From Oscillospiraceae bacterium (GTDB lineage: Bacteria > Bacillota > Clostridia > Oscillospirales > CAG-272): DNA of 46,076 nucleotides. Each line of letters begins with the position of its first letter. Within the stretch, counting starts at the first letter, position 1. The stretch lies in NCBI GenBank assembly GCA_015064255.1, contig SVSP01000019.1, positions 1 to 46,076 of the forward strand, in the 5' to 3' direction. A program made the translations under genes and the position numbers. This document shows positions 15,519-24,570 of this stretch, in pieces. The notes under the pieces are model-generated. The model was not told the origin of the DNA, searched no databases, and saw only the letters and a list, made by a program, of their open reading frames with translations.

Positions 15519-17282
15519 ATGGAAACTGTTATTTTTGCTATAATAGGCCTTCTCGGCGGCGTTGCATTCTTCCTTTACGGTATGACTATAATGTCCTCGG
15601 GACTCGAAAAAATGACCGGCGGCGGTCTTGAACGCGCTCTCGGTAAAATGACCTCTAATCCGTTCAAGGGACTTGCTCTCGGTGCAGGTATAACCATCGC
15701 TATACAGTCCTCCTCCGCTTTGACCGTTATGCTCGTCGGTCTTGTAAACTCGGGCGTAATGCAGTTCCAGCAGACTATCAGCGTTATTATGGGTTCAAAC
15801 ATCGGTACGACTCTTACGGCTTGGCTTCTCTCGCTCGTAGGTCTTGAGGGCGGAAATTTCTTTACTAACCTCTTAAAGCCTTCCACATTCGCTCCTATTG
15901 CCGCTTTTATAGGTATTCTTATGATAATGGCTTCCAAGAAGCAGAAATCGAAGGATATCGGTATGATACTCATAGGTTTCTCGGTACTTATGACAGGTAT
16001 GTCCCTTATGAGCGACGCTATGGAGCCTCTTACCGAGCTTGATAATTTCGATCAGTTCCTCTCTGTTTTCAAGAATCCCATCGTTGCAGTTCTCATAAGC
16101 ACGGCGTTCACGGGTATCATTCAGAGCTCTGCCGCTTCTGTCGGTATTCTTCAGACCTTGGCTCTTTCGGGCGGTGTTACCTACGGAATGGCAATTCCGA
16201 TCATTCTCGGACAGAATATCGGTACCTGCGTAACATCTCTCATTTCGAGTATCGGCGTAAACAAAAACGCAAAGAGAGTTGCAGTTCTTCATATTTCCTT
16301 CAATATAATCGGTACTCTTATTTATCTTGTTGCCTTCTATATTATCGACCTTATCTTTAAGGCACCCTTCCTTGACAGTTCTATCGACGCTCTCGGAATT
16401 GCGATAGTTCACAGTGTGTTTAACGTATCAGTTACCGTCATTCTTCTTCCTTTCTCGAAATTCCTTATTAAGCTGGCCGAAAAAACAGTTCGCGGCGAAG
16501 CAAACGAAGAAGACGAAGTTCTTATCGACGAAAGACTTCTTGCTACTCCTTCCTTCGCACTTTCCGAATGTCAGAACGCAACAGGCAAAATGGCTGAGAT
16601 CTCCGTTGAGTCACTTAACTCCGCTATAAAGCTCACAGATAAATATTCTGCAGAAGGTGCAAATGACGTTCTTGTGAAAGAAGACGCGCTCGATAAATAC
16701 GAGGACAAGCTCGGATCTTACATCGTTAAGCTCTCCGGTAAGAGCATATCGGATAACGACAGCCGCCGTGCTGCTCAGCTTCTCCACTGCATCGGAGACT
16801 TCGAGCGTATAGGTGACCACGCTGTAAACCTTGCAGACGTTGCAAAAGAGATCCACGAAAAGAAGATCGATTTTTCTCCCACCGCAAAACGTGAGCTTGC
16901 AGTGCTTAAAGATGCTATTCAGGAAATACTTTCGCTTACGCTTAAAGCATTCACAGAAGACAGCGTTGAATATGCAACTCAGATAGAACCTCTTGAAGAA
17001 GTTATCGACGATATTATCGCAGAAGTACGTGCAAACCACATTATGCGTCTGCAGAAGGGTCAGTGTACAATAGAATACGGATTCGTCCTTGCCGACTTCC
17101 TTAACAATATTGAGCGTGTATCTGACCACTGCTCTAACGTCGCGGTTTCCATCATCGACGTTGCCGCTATGAACTTCGATTCTCACGAATATCTCCAGAC
17201 CGTAAAATCGGGTGACAATAACTTCTTCAGAATCAAATATACAGAATACAGAAACAAGTATTCTATCAAAGAACAGGCTTAA
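15519..17282 (+). CDS. Na+/phosphate cotransporter with C-terminal PhoU domain (NptA/YjbB-like)
   Basis: A 587-residue sodium-dependent phosphate transporter of the PF02690 family. The duplicated inverted repeat carries the hallmark Q-S-S motifs: AIQSSSALTVMLVGL (residues about 60-75) and GIIQSSAASVGILQTLALS (about 199-217). GSNIGTTLTAW and GQNIGTCVTSL are the paired re-entrant motifs. About eight to nine hydrophobic segments fill residues 1-325. A cytosolic PhoU-like helical domain (about 345-545) follows, with the repeated IGDFERIGDHAVN and LNNIERVSDHCSN signatures. The PhoU part may tune transport or signal Pi status to the kinase. It is the first gene of the Pi operon, with AGGTAGGA upstream of the ATG. 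Confidence 0.95.
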   Translation: METVIFAIIGLLGGVAFFLYGMTIMSSGLEKMTGGGLERALGKMTSNPFKGLALGAGITIAIQSSSALTVMLVGLVNSGVMQFQQTISVIMGSNIGTTLTAWLLSLVGLEGGNFFTNLLKPSTFAPIAAFIGILMIMASKKQKSKDIGMILIGFSVLMTGMSLMSDAMEPLTELDNFDQFLSVFKNPIVAVLISTAFTGIIQSSAASVGILQTLALSGGVTYGMAIPIILGQNIGTCVTSLISSIGVNKNAKRVAVLHISFNIIGTLIYLVAFYIIDLIFKAPFLDSSIDALGIAIVHSVFNVSVTVILLPFSKFLIKLAEKTVRGEANEEDEVLIDERLLATPSFALSECQNATGKMAEISVESLNSAIKLTDKYSAEGANDVLVKEDALDKYEDKLGSYIVKLSGKSISDNDSRRAAQLLHCIGDFERIGDHAVNLADVAKEIHEKKIDFSPTAKRELAVLKDAIQEILSLTLKAFTEDSVEYATQIEPLEEVIDDIIAEVRANHIMRLQKGQCTIEYGFVLADFLNNIERVSDHCSNVAVSIIDVAAMNFDSHEYLQTVKSGDNNFFRIKYTEYRNKYSIKEQA

Positions 17283-17311
17283 ACTGAAATTTCATACGGA
17301 AAGGAACAGCT

Positions 17312-17986
17312 ATGATCTATTATGCGGAAGATGACAGAGGAATACGTGAACTTGTCATATATACCCTGAAAAACACAGGATTTGAAGCCGAAGGCTTTGC
17401 CGACGGAAAAGAGCTTCTTGATGCTGTGGCAAAGAGAATTCCCGAGCTTATTCTTCTCGACATAATGATGCCGGGAGAAGACGGTATTGAAATACTTAAA
17501 AAACTAAGAAATTCCTCTTCTACAAAAACTGTTCCGATAATAATGGTAACTGCCAAGGGCTCCGAATACGATAAGATAACCGGTCTTGACTGCGGTGCTG
17601 ACGACTACATTTCCAAGCCGTTCGGTCTTATGGAAATGATTTCCCGCATAAAAGCCGTGCTCCGCCGCACATCAAGCTCCTCGGAAAACGACGAATATTC
17701 TCTTTCGGGAATAAGCATCAATCTGAAAAGCCATACCGTAAGTGTCAACTCTCAGAGCGTTTTACTTACCCTCAAGGAATTCGAGCTTCTCAAAATGCTT
17801 ATAATGAGCAAAGGAACGGTCCTTACACGCGATCTTATTCTTGAAAAGATATGGGGTTACGATTTTGACGGTGAAACGCGTACGGTCGACGTGCATATCA
17901 GAACACTACGTTCAAAGCTCGGAGATGCAGGCGACCTTATCGAAACGGTACGCGGAGTCGGTTACCGTATAATAGACAAAAACTAA
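17312..17986 (+). CDS. OmpR/PhoB-family response regulator (PhoP-like)
   Basis: A 224-residue regulator. The receiver domain has the acidic pair E6/D7, phosphoacceptor D50 (LILLDIMMPG), Thr in IIMVTAKG and Lys in DDYISKPFG. The C-terminal winged helix (about 128-224) shows TLKEFELLKML and RTVDVHIRTLRSKLGD, typical of PhoB/PhoP. It lies 29 bp after the Pi transporter, with AAAGGA before the ATG, and next to a PhoR-like kinase. The 11-bp hexamer array upstream of the operon is its expected binding site. I use 'PhoP-like' by context; sequence alone does not separate it from other OmpR-family members. Confidence 0.93.
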   Translation: MIYYAEDDRGIRELVIYTLKNTGFEAEGFADGKELLDAVAKRIPELILLDIMMPGEDGIEILKKLRNSSSTKTVPIIMVTAKGSEYDKITGLDCGADDYISKPFGLMEMISRIKAVLRRTSSSSENDEYSLSGISINLKSHTVSVNSQSVLLTLKEFELLKMLIMSKGTVLTRDLILEKIWGYDFDGETRTVDVHIRTLRSKLGDAGDLIETVRGVGYRIIDKN

Positions 17987-17990
17987 TCTG

Positions 17991-18021
17991 TTAAACCACC
18001 GCCTGTCAGTCGGTGGTTTAA
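17991..18021 (+). other. Intra-operon hairpin between the response regulator and kinase genes
   Basis: A perfect 11-bp stem TTAAACCACCG/CGGTGGTTTAA with a 9-nt loop, 5 bp after the regulator stop and 23 bp before the kinase ATG. No T tract follows, so it is unlikely to be a full terminator. It may protect the upstream mRNA or lower kinase expression relative to the regulator. Confidence 0.6.
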
Positions 18022-18044
18022 CTGTATAAAAGGAGAATATCAAA

Positions 18045-19706
18045 ATGCGCAAAAAAACATTTTGGAGCATACTTATTCCATCCCTTTCGACTCTTATATT
18101 ATCGGCACTTATAATCACGGGAATAAGCTATTCCGATTACCGAAAGGATATGATATCGGAAATACAGTATCAAGCCGAATACATTTCAAAAGCAATAAAT
18201 GAGATAGATTCATTCGGAGAAGATCCTCTTATTTTTCTTGCACGCATAGGAAAGCCGAGTGAACAACGAATAACGTTAATATCTCCTGACGGTTCGGTGC
18301 TTTACGATAACTTTACGGACAGTATTGATGCCGTAAACCATTCAGACCGCCCCGAAATACAGGAAGCTCTTGCAAATGGGCGCGGAGAAGCTACACGTTC
18401 ATCTGATACGATAGGAAGCGAGAACTATTATTATGCCATCCGTCTTGACAGCGGAAACATACTTCGTTTTGCTTCGTCCGTAACAAGCGGACTCGGAGTT
18501 TTTGCAGGCTCTGCTATCGTGATTATACCGTTTGCCCTCGTTATCGCCCTTATTGCGTTTTTTATTGCAGTCATACTTTCAAAATCAATAAGCAAGCCTC
18601 TTAACAATTTGAATTTCGACAACCCTATGTCGAACAACACCTACGAAGAGCTCACACCTATGCTTATGAGTATTGAAAGAAAAAATGCGGAAATAGCAGA
18701 CCGAATGGAAGACCTCACCCGTAAGCGTTCTGAATTTGACAGCATAACCGCAAATATGAGCGAAGGAATTGCTATTCTTTCTTCTCACGGCGTAATTCTT
18801 TCGGCAAACCGAAGCGCAAGAAATCTTCTTTCGGTCGAAAACGGAGATATTTACACCGAACTCAAGGAAAACGGCGACGTCATTGATATTCTTAAAAGCG
18901 CACTCGGCGGTAAAAGGACTATCGAAAAAATATCACGTGCGGGAAAGGTATATCAGCTTACTGCAACTCCCGTAACAAATCTTTACGGCGAATATTCGGT
19001 AGTATTACTTATTCTTGATATTACCTCTACCGAGCAATCCGAAAGTATGCGGCGTGAATTTTCCGCCAACGTTTCCCACGAACTTAAAACTCCGCTGACA
19101 ACCATCCTCGGATATGCCGAGATAATTTCCAACGGACTTGCTCACAGCAGCGACATTCCGACCTTCGCAAATCAGATACACGCCGAGGCGTCACGTCTTC
19201 TCACTCTTATAGAAGACATAATAAAGCTTTCACGCCTCGACGAGAGAAATCTTATGGCTGAGTTTGAGAGAGTTGACCTGTACGAAATCTGCTCTGCCGT
19301 TACGGAAAGACTCAGCGCAAAAGCCGAAAAGCTTAGCATCTCGCTCATTTCCGACTGTACACACACCTACATAAGCGGTGTAAAGCCCGTGCTGTATGAA
19401 ATAATATTCAATCTCACAGACAATGCCATAACGTACAACAAATCGGGCGGCAGCGTAAAAGTTTCTCTCTATGCAGACACCGAGCATACAGTTTTTTCTG
19501 TATCCGACACGGGCATAGGAATTCCCGAGGAAGATCAGCTTCGTATTTTTGAGCGTTTCTACCGTGTTGACAAGAGCCACTCCAAGGAAACAGGGGGTAC
19601 AGGTCTCGGTCTGTCTATCGTAAAGCACGGTGTCCTTCTCCACAACGCCGAGATAACTCTTAACAGCAAGCTAGGCGAAGGAACTACGGTTACAATTACT
19701 TTTTAA
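18045..19706 (+). CDS. Sensor histidine kinase (PhoR-like)
   Basis: A 553-residue membrane kinase. TM1 (about residues 6-28) and TM2 (about 155-180) flank an extracytoplasmic sensor loop of about 125 residues. A degenerate HAMP/linker with coiled-coil character (185-225) is followed by a PAS-like domain (about 228-330, FDSITANMSEGIAIL onward). Then come the dimerisation/phosphoacceptor site H345 in FSANVSHELKTPL and the HATPase domain, with N box NLTDNAITYNKSG, G1 DTGIGIPEED, F box and G2 GGTGLGLSIVKHG. This is the order in PhoR of Gram-positive bacteria. AAAGGAG precedes the ATG. It is expected to phosphorylate the regulator encoded just upstream in response to phosphate supply. Confidence 0.93.
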   Translation: MRKKTFWSILIPSLSTLILSALIITGISYSDYRKDMISEIQYQAEYISKAINEIDSFGEDPLIFLARIGKPSEQRITLISPDGSVLYDNFTDSIDAVNHSDRPEIQEALANGRGEATRSSDTIGSENYYYAIRLDSGNILRFASSVTSGLGVFAGSAIVIIPFALVIALIAFFIAVILSKSISKPLNNLNFDNPMSNNTYEELTPMLMSIERKNAEIADRMEDLTRKRSEFDSITANMSEGIAILSSHGVILSANRSARNLLSVENGDIYTELKENGDVIDILKSALGGKRTIEKISRAGKVYQLTATPVTNLYGEYSVVLLILDITSTEQSESMRREFSANVSHELKTPLTTILGYAEIISNGLAHSSDIPTFANQIHAEASRLLTLIEDIIKLSRLDERNLMAEFERVDLYEICSAVTERLSAKAEKLSISLISDCTHTYISGVKPVLYEIIFNLTDNAITYNKSGGSVKVSLYADTEHTVFSVSDTGIGIPEEDQLRIFERFYRVDKSHSKETGGTGLGLSIVKHGVLLHNAEITLNSKLGEGTTVTITF

Positions 19707-19710
19707 ACAA

Positions 19711-19768
19711 ACAGACCTTCAAGCGTACGTTGTATTTTAAAAATACAGCGTGCTTCTTGAAGGTCTGT
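19711..19768. terminator. Long bidirectional terminator hairpin
   Basis: Outer arms ACAGACCTTCAAG/CTTGAAGGTCTGT and inner arms TGTATTTT/AAAATACA form a long, interrupted hairpin of nearly 60 nt. It lies 4 bp after the kinase stop and 5 bp after the stop of the convergent sialidase-fold gene, so it serves both. Confidence 0.88.
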
Positions 19769-19773
19769 TAAAT

Positions 19774-21441
19774 TTATTCGATTATTTCTATTCGTCTGAA
19801 AGCAATATATTCGTTTTCAGGACCGAAATTCGGATTGTTTACGTAGTAAAGCGTTCTTCCGTCCGACGAGAAGAAAAGTCCGGGGCTGTATCCGCAGCGG
19901 TTTGCACTCGTTATCGTATAATCTATAGGGTTATCTATTCCGATAAAGGTCTTTCCGTAATCGAAGCTGACAAACATATCGGGCGCGGTCTTATCATTCG
20001 TATCGTCAACACGGTGCTTTCCGACGACGATAAGCGTTCCGCACTCGCCGCCGACAGGACTCCACGCACACCAAGGTGACGATCCGAATACTACTCCGTC
20101 GGTCGATTCAACGAGCGTTCCGTAATCGGAAACGTCGCCCCAATCGTCAAGACGCTTTGTGCGCTTAGCGTACGTGGGATTCATTTTAAGGCCGACCATT
20201 TCGTAAGTCATTATATATTCTCCGTTGCCCATTTTGGCAATAGATATCATTCCCGGGCGAAGCTTGGGATCGTCGCAGGCAACCGCCTCGCAGGGATCTG
20301 CGTCAGCGCCCGTCTTGCCGTCGGCGCCTACCCAGTTTTTAAAGTCTGTCGTATATTTATAAACAAGCTTCTGATCGTGTTCGGGATCCGAATCGTCCGA
20401 ATAGAAGCAGTATATGCGTTCTGTTTCCTCTTCGTAGATAAGGAAAGGCTCCCATATACCATCTCCGTTAGTACGTCCCTTTGCAAAATCTATGCTCTGA
20501 TATGCCGTCCAGGTTTCTCCGAGGTCTGTGCTGTAATAAAGCACGATAGCCGTCTTTTCGGGATGAGTATCAAGCGCACTCGACGTACCCGCCAAAATTA
20601 TAGTACCCTTTTTGAAGTCACCGATATCGGCGGGAAGCTCGTAAAGAGTTCCCATTCGGCCACCTCTGACACCTTTATTTATCTTGTCGTATATCTGTGT
20701 AACCTGTTTCCAATCGTCGCCGTTGTCATAGCTTCTGAAAAGTCTGTAGAAATGCTCGCTCGAATTGAGTATCGACAAAAGTATTCCGTTATTTTCTTCT
20801 TTTTCCTGATACTGAAGCTGGATGATCTTCGGATACTGAAAGGTTGTAGTTGACCACTGACTTTGCGGCTCATATACGGAAACTATATCGCTCATCTTGA
20901 ACTGAACGAAATTGTCAAACATAATTACGTTCGTATCTGCGGAAGATATCTTGCTGTAATTTGCATCTATGAAAATCTTACCGTCTTCCTTTGACGTTCT
21001 CACGAAATTAATGAGAAAATATTTAAGTGCGTGAATGGTTATTTCATCTGTTTTTCCGAGTATGACTATCTTATTGCCGACTATTTCGATAATAAATGCG
21101 TTTTCGTCGTCACTTTCGTCAAGCTTCGCTTTCGCGTTTGCAGATGCCGTTCTGTTTGTATTACCTACAAGTATCTCGCTGCCCGACTCGTCAAGTGTTT
21201 CGTCACGCGGTACCCAGTCTTCTTTTACCGAAAGCTCTGTACCGACAGTTGTTTTTATCATATTTTTGAATGTGACGGTATGGGAAATAAGATCCTTTGA
21301 TGCCCTGCTTGACCGTATTACCGTATATCCGTTTATATCAAAGCCTTCTGTTTTGACATTTTCACTTTCACAGCTTACACAGCAGGATGCCATTAAAATT
21401 ACTGCACACAGCAATGTGAGTACAGACCTGATTTTTTTCAT
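19774..21441 (-). CDS. Sialidase-fold lipoprotein, GH93 (exo-arabinanase)-like, paralogue 1
   Basis: A 555-residue lipoprotein. The signal peptide ends in a lipobox-like LMASC (Cys 20). An N-terminal domain (about 30-165) with SEILVGNTNRTAS and NKIVILGKTDEITIHALKYFL resembles the GH67-N type accessory fold. Next is a six-bladed propeller with Asp-box motifs (SYDNGDDW, STDLGETW, SFDYGKTF). The blocks GIWEPFLIYEEE, CFYSDDSDPEHDQKLV, LRPGM and GEYIMTYE match what I know of fungal exo-1,5-alpha-L-arabinanases (GH93) better than true sialidases. It is therefore likely to cut arabinan or related side chains at the cell surface. It is the last gene of GRE operon 2, 17 bp after its paralogue. The family call is by motif recall and is not proven. 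Confidence 0.72.
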   Translation of the reverse strand: MKKIRSVLTLLCAVILMASCCVSCESENVKTEGFDINGYTVIRSSRASKDLISHTVTFKNMIKTTVGTELSVKEDWVPRDETLDESGSEILVGNTNRTASANAKAKLDESDDENAFIIEIVGNKIVILGKTDEITIHALKYFLINFVRTSKEDGKIFIDANYSKISSADTNVIMFDNFVQFKMSDIVSVYEPQSQWSTTTFQYPKIIQLQYQEKEENNGILLSILNSSEHFYRLFRSYDNGDDWKQVTQIYDKINKGVRGGRMGTLYELPADIGDFKKGTIILAGTSSALDTHPEKTAIVLYYSTDLGETWTAYQSIDFAKGRTNGDGIWEPFLIYEEETERIYCFYSDDSDPEHDQKLVYKYTTDFKNWVGADGKTGADADPCEAVACDDPKLRPGMISIAKMGNGEYIMTYEMVGLKMNPTYAKRTKRLDDWGDVSDYGTLVESTDGVVFGSSPWCAWSPVGGECGTLIVVGKHRVDDTNDKTAPDMFVSFDYGKTFIGIDNPIDYTITSANRCGYSPGLFFSSDGRTLYYVNNPNFGPENEYIAFRRIEIIE

Positions 21442-21458
21442 TTTCCTATTACTCTCCT

Positions 21459-23018
21459 TTACTCTATAATTTTTATACGTATCATAACTATTTTTTCTCT
21501 CGATGACTCTCCATCGGCAAGAGGATTGTTAAAGTAGTAGAGTGTTTTTCCGTCGGGCGAAAACATAAGCATAGGGCTGTATCCGCAACGGCAACTGTTA
21601 TTAAACTGATATGATACGGGATTTGGTACCGACAGATAGCTTTCTCCGTAATCGAAGCTCACGAAAAGGTCGGGAGAACTTCTGTCCGATCCGAAATTAT
21701 CTCTGTGCCTTGCCGTCACGAAGAGTGTTCCGCACTCGCCGCCAAGATGGCTCCAGGCATTCCAAGGTGACGTTCCGAAGGTTGTCGTGTCTGCAAGTTC
21801 AACAGGCTTTCCGAGGTCGGTGATATCTCCCCAATCGTCGAGTCTTCGCGTTTTTCTGTAATATATCGGCGAAAGTGTATTTATCTTTCTTATTTTCACT
21901 ATTTCATATACCATATGATATTCGCCGTTGTTCATTTTTGAAATAGCTATCATTCCCGGACGAAGCACAGGATCTTCCAATGCAACAGCTTCAAACGGAT
22001 CATCGGCAGGCAGACATCCATCCTTACCTATCCAAGTTTCAAGGTCTTCCGTATATTTGAAAACAAGCTTTTGGTCGTGCTCGGGATCCGAATCGTCCGA
22101 ATAAAAGCAGTATATGCGTTTTGTTTCTTCTTCATAGATGAGAAAAGGTTCCCATACGCCGTCACCGTCAAGATAGCCACCTGCAAAATCTATGCTCATA
22201 TGCGCCGTCCACGTTTTTCCGACGTCTGTACTGTAATATATTACTATTGCGGTTTTTTCGTGCATATCGAGATATGCACTTGATGTACCTGCGAGTATGA
22301 TCGTTCCCTTTTTGAATTTTCCGAGATCTTCGGGAAGCTCAAAAAGCACGGGCATACGTCCGCCGCGAACTCCCGTATTTATCGTATCACAAGCCGCAGA
22401 AATTTCCGTCCAGCTTTCACCGTCGTCGCGGCTTTCCAAAATACGATAAAAATGCTCACTCGAATTAAGTGTAGCAATAATAGTACCGTTATCCTCTTCA
22501 TTTGGCTGATTTTGAAGCAAAACCGCCTTCGGATATTGATTTGCCGAGCGTTTTTCTTTGTTTTCATACACCGTATACGGATCACTGATCTCAAGTTCAA
22601 CGAGATTTTCGTTAAAAATAAAAGTGTCCGTATCGACTTCAAAAATAATATCTTCTGCATCGGCATTTTTCTCGGCAAAAATTCTGTCGATATTTGTGAG
22701 AAAATATTTCATTGCTCGAATGGTAAGATCTTCGCTCTTTCCGAGAATCGCAATCTTATTTTTACGAAAGCTTATAATACATTCGCTTTGCTTTTCTGTT
22801 TTGAAAAGAAAAACCTTCGCTTTTTGGGAAACAGTATCGGAAGTTTCTCCGACACATATTACACACTCTTCATACGCAGCCGAACCATATTCACAGAGTG
22901 TTATTTCGGAGTTTAAATTCTTTTCAAGTCTGTTTTTAAAAGCAGAAACGGCTTTAACAAAATCGTTTCCCGCATTTTTTGAATAGAGTATACTGATTTT
23001 TTCTTTATTTAGCACCAT
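21459..23018 (-). CDS. Sialidase-fold protein, GH93-like, paralogue 2, without signal peptide
   Basis: A 519-residue paralogue of the downstream gene, with the same order. The N-terminal GH67-N-like domain has CVICVGETSD and NKIAILGKSEDLTIRAMKYFL. The propeller carries Asp boxes (SRDDGESW, STDVGKTW, SFDYGESY) and the blocks VWEPFLIYEEE, CFYSDDSDPEHDQKLV, LRPGM and GEYHMVYE. The first residues (MVLNKEKISILYSKN) align directly with the mature domain of the paralogue, and no signal peptide precedes them, so it is probably cytoplasmic. That would suit the final breakdown of imported oligosaccharides. The Shine-Dalgarno is poor (GTGGGA). A palindromic hairpin separates it from the GH51 gene upstream. 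Confidence 0.7.
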   Translation of the reverse strand: MVLNKEKISILYSKNAGNDFVKAVSAFKNRLEKNLNSEITLCEYGSAAYEECVICVGETSDTVSQKAKVFLFKTEKQSECIISFRKNKIAILGKSEDLTIRAMKYFLTNIDRIFAEKNADAEDIIFEVDTDTFIFNENLVELEISDPYTVYENKEKRSANQYPKAVLLQNQPNEEDNGTIIATLNSSEHFYRILESRDDGESWTEISAACDTINTGVRGGRMPVLFELPEDLGKFKKGTIILAGTSSAYLDMHEKTAIVIYYSTDVGKTWTAHMSIDFAGGYLDGDGVWEPFLIYEEETKRIYCFYSDDSDPEHDQKLVFKYTEDLETWIGKDGCLPADDPFEAVALEDPVLRPGMIAISKMNNGEYHMVYEIVKIRKINTLSPIYYRKTRRLDDWGDITDLGKPVELADTTTFGTSPWNAWSHLGGECGTLFVTARHRDNFGSDRSSPDLFVSFDYGESYLSVPNPVSYQFNNSCRCGYSPMLMFSPDGKTLYYFNNPLADGESSREKIVMIRIKIIE

Positions 23019-23044
23019 TTTATATTCCCACTACTAAACACTTA

Positions 23045-23074
23045 TAACCGAACCGGAAAATTCCGGTTCGGTTA
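23045..23074. other. Perfect palindromic hairpin inside GRE operon 2
   Basis: TAACCGAACCGGAA, two bases, and its exact complement, located 9 bp after the GH51 stop. The minus strand has no T run beyond it, so it is at best a partial terminator. It may be an RNA-processing or stabilising hairpin that sets different levels for the GRE/GH51 part and the two propeller genes. Confidence 0.55.
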
Positions 23075-23082
23075 ATATAATT

Positions 23083-24546
23083 TTATGCAAGTTTGATCGA
23101 AATACTCATAATTCCGGCTTTGGGAATGGTTATCGGCTTGGAAACGTCCACGTCGATCTCCTTTATCGTTACTCTTTCGGGATCTTCAAAGGTGTTGTGC
23201 GCGTGCATATCATCCTCTGCGAGAAGCATCGCCTTTGCATTTGCTTCAACGCTTGCTCCGAGAGATTCAAGGCTGATCTCAGCGTCGTCTGTACAGCTTC
23301 TGTTTGCAAGTGTAACGGTTACGTAGCCGTTCTTTTCGGAAGCAGAAACAGATATCGCACTTCTGCGGTCGCTGTTATTTTCGGTAACACATCTTACTGC
23401 GTCTGCGCCCTGATGTTCTTTATACATCTTGAAAACGTGATAAGTGGGCGTAGTTATACAGTGCTCACCGCCTGCAAGGAAGAGCGCGTGCAGGTTATTA
23501 CAGAGCTGTGCAACGTTCGCCATCTTGATCTTTTCACAGTGATTATTGAAAATATTGAGAGTAATAGCCGAAACCATAGCGTCGCGCATAGTTGACTGCT
23601 GCTCAAAGAGATTATATCCCTTGCTCGGACCCGATCCGTCGGGATGCCAGCATCCCCACTCGTCGATTACGAGCTTAAGCTTGCCGTCCATTCTCTTTGC
23701 CTGCGCCCCTGCATAGTGGCGGACGATAAGGTCTTCCATAATCTCGGATTTATCGAGAAGCTGATACCATTCATCTTCGGTAAAGTTCAGAGGATCTCCC
23801 GCATTTCCGCAGTAATAGTGGAAGGACATTCCATGAACGGGCGCACCGCAGTTTTCAAGTCCCTTTACAAGTGCATCGGTCCATCTGATATCGCCGCCGT
23901 TAGCGCCGCCTGCGATAAGATCAACGTGCTGTCCGCGCGGAACGGTATTGTACATTATCGTCGAGAATTTACGGTATTCGAGAGCATAGTAATCGGGAGT
24001 CATATGACCGCCGCCGCCCCAGTTTTCGTTACCGACGCCCCAATACGGAATATCAAAAGGCTCCGGATGACCGTTTTTTTCACGCTCAAGCGCAAGAGTT
24101 GTGCTTCCCTTGGGGGAGAGGCAGTAATCCATCCAGTCGCGCGCATCCATCGGAGTTATTGAGGTAACGTTCATAGCAAAGTAAGGCTTTGCGCCGATAA
24201 GCTCACAGAAATCCATAAATTCGTGTGTTCCTACCTCGTTTGATTCATATCTTCCGTCATCTCTTGTCCACCAGCTCGGACGTGTCGGACGGTTTTCACC
24301 GATACCGTCGCGCCAACGGTAAACCTCTGCGTAGCATCCGCCCGGCCAACGAAGAACGGGAGGTTCGATATCTCTGAGTTTTTCGATAACATCCTTGCGG
24401 AATCCGCGTATATTCGGAACATCCGAGTCTTTTCCTACGTAAACTCCGTCATAAAATACTCCTCCGATATGTTCGGAAAAGTGTCCGTAAACTTCCGGTG
24501 CTATTCTGCCTATTTTTTCTGGCATTACAAGATAAACCTTTTTCAT
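23083..24546 (-). CDS. Alpha-L-arabinofuranosidase, GH51
   Basis: A 487-residue intracellular retaining glycosidase that releases terminal L-arabinofuranose from arabino-oligosaccharides. The acid/base is E174 in WGVGNENWGGGG and the nucleophile is E296 in LVIDEWGCW. These positions closely match the well-studied Geobacillus enzyme. The N terminus (MKKVYLVMPEKIGRIAPEVYGHFSEHIGG) and the WPGGCYAE block are typical. A C-terminal beta-sandwich begins near 380. No signal peptide is present. The start is the ATG at 24546, with AAAGGA upstream; a TTG 9 bp earlier sits too close to the Shine-Dalgarno. The gene lies 24 bp after the GRE activase on the same strand, linking the radical enzyme to arabinoside metabolism. 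Confidence 0.95.
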   Translation of the reverse strand: MKKVYLVMPEKIGRIAPEVYGHFSEHIGGVFYDGVYVGKDSDVPNIRGFRKDVIEKLRDIEPPVLRWPGGCYAEVYRWRDGIGENRPTRPSWWTRDDGRYESNEVGTHEFMDFCELIGAKPYFAMNVTSITPMDARDWMDYCLSPKGSTTLALEREKNGHPEPFDIPYWGVGNENWGGGGHMTPDYYALEYRKFSTIMYNTVPRGQHVDLIAGGANGGDIRWTDALVKGLENCGAPVHGMSFHYYCGNAGDPLNFTEDEWYQLLDKSEIMEDLIVRHYAGAQAKRMDGKLKLVIDEWGCWHPDGSGPSKGYNLFEQQSTMRDAMVSAITLNIFNNHCEKIKMANVAQLCNNLHALFLAGGEHCITTPTYHVFKMYKEHQGADAVRCVTENNSDRRSAISVSASEKNGYVTVTLANRSCTDDAEISLESLGASVEANAKAMLLAEDDMHAHNTFEDPERVTIKEIDVDVSKPITIPKAGIMSISIKLA

Positions 24547-24570
24547 AAATTTCAAATCCTTTCTTTGATA

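Noticed and set aside
19774-23018. Call of the propeller proteins as true sialidases (GH33)
   Set aside because: Asp boxes are present, but the WEPF, QKLV and RPGM blocks and the neighbouring GH51 gene fit exo-arabinanase-type (GH93) enzymes better. There is no sialic acid catabolism nearby.
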